Part shown: positions 62,281 through 64,000 of the stretch, piece by piece | How the letters are laid out: the number at the start of each line of letters is the position of its first letter | How positions within the stretch are numbered: position 1 is the stretch's first letter | NCBI GenBank assembly: GCA_018398805.1 | Contig: JAGFBZ010000946.1 | Location: forward strand, 124,001-188,000 | Reading direction: 5' to 3' | Length of the DNA: 64,000 nucleotides | Origin: Hirundichthys speculiger | Lineage: Eukaryota > Chordata > Actinopteri > Beloniformes > Exocoetidae | Program-made: the position numbers and the translations under genes | The notes under the pieces: generated by a model | Told to the model about the DNA's origin: nothing | What the model saw: only the letters and a program-made list of their open reading frames with translations | The model's database searches: none

Positions 62281-63210
62281 ATTGAATTGAATTGAATTGA
62301 ATTGAAAATACTTTATTAATCCCTTGCGGGAAATTCTTTCGTTGCAGTGCTCCATCCTATAAAAACAACAATATTCTACATATAAAATAAGTAAATTAAC
62401 ACTTTAAATACTACACAATGTACAAAAAATTACAAAAAATTACAAATTTACAATTTACAAATTAGGGATTTCAAAATACCCTGTCTAGTAAAAGAAAAAG
62501 AAAAGTAACCTAGTGTAAACGGACAGATATATACAGTGAAATAATCCAGAGATAATACAGATTTTACAGATTTAGAGTGATTGGTTGTAAAGTTTGATGG
62601 CCACTGGCAGGAATGATTTCCTGTGGCGCTCTGTGGTGCATCGAGGTGGAATGAGTCTATTGCTGAAGGTGCTTTTTTGTCTGGCCAGCCCTTCATGGAG
62701 AGGATGTGAGGAGTTGTCCAGCATGGCTCTTATTCTGGACAACATCCTTCTCTCCGACACTACTGTCAGAGAGTCCAGCTCCTCCCCAACCACGTGGCTG
62801 GCCTTGCGGATGAGTTTATTGAGTCTGTTGGCGTCCCTCACCCTCAGTCTGCTGCCCCAGCACACAACAGCGTAGAGGATGGCACTGGACACCACCGACT
62901 CATAAAACATCTGCAGCATTGTCTGGGAGATGTTGAAGGACCTCAGCCGCCTCAGAAAATAGAGGCGGCTCTGGCCCTTCCTGTAGAGGATGTCTGTGTT
63001 TTCTGTCCAGTCGAGTTTACTGTCCAAGTACACCCCTAGGTACTTGTACTCCTCGACTGGATCTACATTGACCCCACAGATGGAGATGGGGGTCACTGGA
63101 GCCCTGGTCCTCCTCAGGTCCACCACCAGTTCCTTGGTCTTTGCCACGTTAAGCTGCAGATGGTTCTGCTCACACCACGTGACAAAGTTGTCCACCACAC
63201 AGGAGTACAC
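62281..63210 (-). mobile_element. 5'-truncated L2/Rex-like LINE inserted in a SINE
   Basis: On the minus strand the element enters at the end of the reverse transcriptase, runs through a 3' UTR with GGATTAATAAAGTATTTTC and ends in an (ATTGA)n-type tail (62281-62305). It lies within a SINE of the 24460 family. About 15-20 bp of SINE sequence is missing at the junction and no clean target duplication is seen. Confidence 0.8.
62572..63210 (-). pseudogene. LINE reverse transcriptase C-terminal region
   Basis: The minus-strand frame is open from the SINE junction to its stop. It reads DNFVTWCEQNHLQLNVAKTK and ELVVDLRR, then VEEYKYLGVYLDSKLDWTEN (RT motif D/E area with the YLG block), QSRLYFLRRLRSF, SAILYAVVCWGS and KSFLPVAIKLYN, all typical of the C-terminal portion of fish L2/Rex-type elements. 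The catalytic YADD core upstream was not copied, so it is 5'-truncated rather than decayed: no frameshift in over 200 codons. The first residues upstream derive from SINE DNA. Confidence 0.8.
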
Positions 63211-63345
63211 CCTGAACAGGTCGCCAGTCCATCGCAGGGCCACATACAGACACACAACCATTCACACTCACATGCTCTCCTACGGGCGATTTAGAATTAT
63301 CAATTAACCTAACATGCATGTCTTTGGACTGTGGGAGGAAGCCGG
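63211..63345 (-). mobile_element. SINE 5' part without tRNA head
   Basis: On the minus strand it has TCCCACAGTCCAAAGACATG, TAATTCTAAATCGCCCGTAG and TGGCCCTGCGATGGACTGGC, as in the 24460 SINE, but lacks the A and B boxes. Confidence 0.8.
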
Positions 63346-63613
63346 ACACATGTTTCAGTTTTATGAGCCTCTGGTCACATCTCAGGTGAAAATTCATCAT
63401 AATAACACTCTAGGTAAATCAGAAAACAAAAATAAAGCATATCATGACCACTTTAATGAGTTTAAAGTGAAATTACCAGCTTTTTGGTAACAAAACAACC
63501 AAGAAACAATTTAAAAACAAAAAGGTTATGTCTTTACTGCATCTCATATGAATAAATAACAGTAACATAAATGTAAAAATCATATAGGCATGTAGGTCCT
63601 GGGCAGAAATCAA

Positions 63614-63690
63614 GGATTAGATTAGATTAGATTAGATTAGATTAGATTAGATTAGATGTACTTTATTCATCCCGCAAGGGGGAAATTCAA
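63614..63690 (-). mobile_element. LINE 3' tail with (TCTAA)n
   Basis: On the minus strand GAATTTCCCCCTTGCGGGAT and GAATAAAGTACA precede a (TCTAA)n tail (63614-63656). The terminus is related to the 3' UTR at 62306-62340 (GCAAGGGATTAATAAAG), so it is probably another L2/Rex-type copy. Confidence 0.65.
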
Positions 63691-64000
63691 AAATCTCATC
63701 AATAACACAAATATATAGAAATAAAAAAGTGGTGGTAAGGCAGTAGCTCTGTAAGTGTCTTTGACATTAAGGGTGAATTCCAGTTCCTCCCTTAACCCTC
63801 AATCTCAAAAATGCGCGCTCCCGTGAAGTCCCAGTGCTGTCCCGATTCTTAGAAAGTCAAGTTGAGGGACAAGTTTGAGGGCTGTATCGCCCTCAATGTT
63901 GAAATTTTCCGGCACCACCCTTGGAAGTAAGGGCTACCCAGAAGGCATTGCGTATTTTCGCCAAGACATCTTCGAAAAGGATGGCGCCGAAAAAAGCTAG
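63691..64000. other. Right edge of the window, nothing firmly recognised
   Basis: 310 bp, possibly the body of the LINE tail or a new element starting near GGGTGAATTCCAGTTCC. No coding exon seen. Confidence 0.4.

Overview
The window is vertebrate nuclear DNA, almost certainly from a teleost fish and probably a percomorph (inference). The evidence is multi-exon GT-AG genes with long introns, a fish-like glycine receptor alpha subunit, and a repeat set typical of teleosts: Rex3-type tail, tRNA-derived SINEs, L2-like, RTE-like and Tx1-like LINEs, and many hAT, Tc1/mariner, piggyBac and Harbinger derivatives. There are no bacterial-style operons, CRISPR arrays, rRNA genes or free-standing tRNA genes.

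The only cellular gene I can support is glra1 (glycine receptor alpha-1-like) on the + strand. Five consecutive coding exons are visible: 14407-14630, 21467-21549, 22856-22993, 44877-45091 and 51607-51753. Their lengths (224, 83, 138, 215 and 147 bp), phases and splice sites fit exons 4-8 of the GLRA family. Together they encode 269 uninterrupted codons covering most of the ligand-binding domain, TM1, TM2, TM3 and the start of the TM3-TM4 loop. The signal-peptide exon, the following 5' exons and the last exon with TM4 are not in the window. All other sequence therefore appears to be intron of this gene, unless an unseen small gene lies within it.

The introns are dense with transposons, often nested. 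1-14.4 kb holds an L2-like LINE cut by a small hAT element, a hAT element cut by a SINE, a hAT element with a BED-finger head cut by another MITE, a hAT deletion derivative fusing the two ends of a transposase, a TA-flanked MITE, and a piggyBac-like element ending about 150 bp before exon 4. 14.6-22.9 kb holds a long-armed foldback element and a three-level nest (mariner-type MITE inside hAT inside RTE-like LINE). 23-44.9 kb is one 21.9-kb intron with Tc1-like, SINE, hAT and Harbinger/Rex3 insertions and a nearly full-length 5.5-kb Tx1-like retrotransposon. 45-51.6 kb and 51.7-64 kb carry more hAT, Tc1/mariner, SINE and LINE copies.

The most notable element is the Tx1-like retrotransposon at about 35397-40892. 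It has a CCHC-bearing ORF1 and an endonuclease plus reverse transcriptase ORF2, and it sits exactly inside a (CTCTC)n microsatellite, as expected for a target-specific element. Its reading frames are broken almost only by frameshifts, several at homopolymers, so it may be a young copy or may suffer from sequencing indels. No wholly new system can be demonstrated from sequence alone; this element is the best candidate for follow-up.
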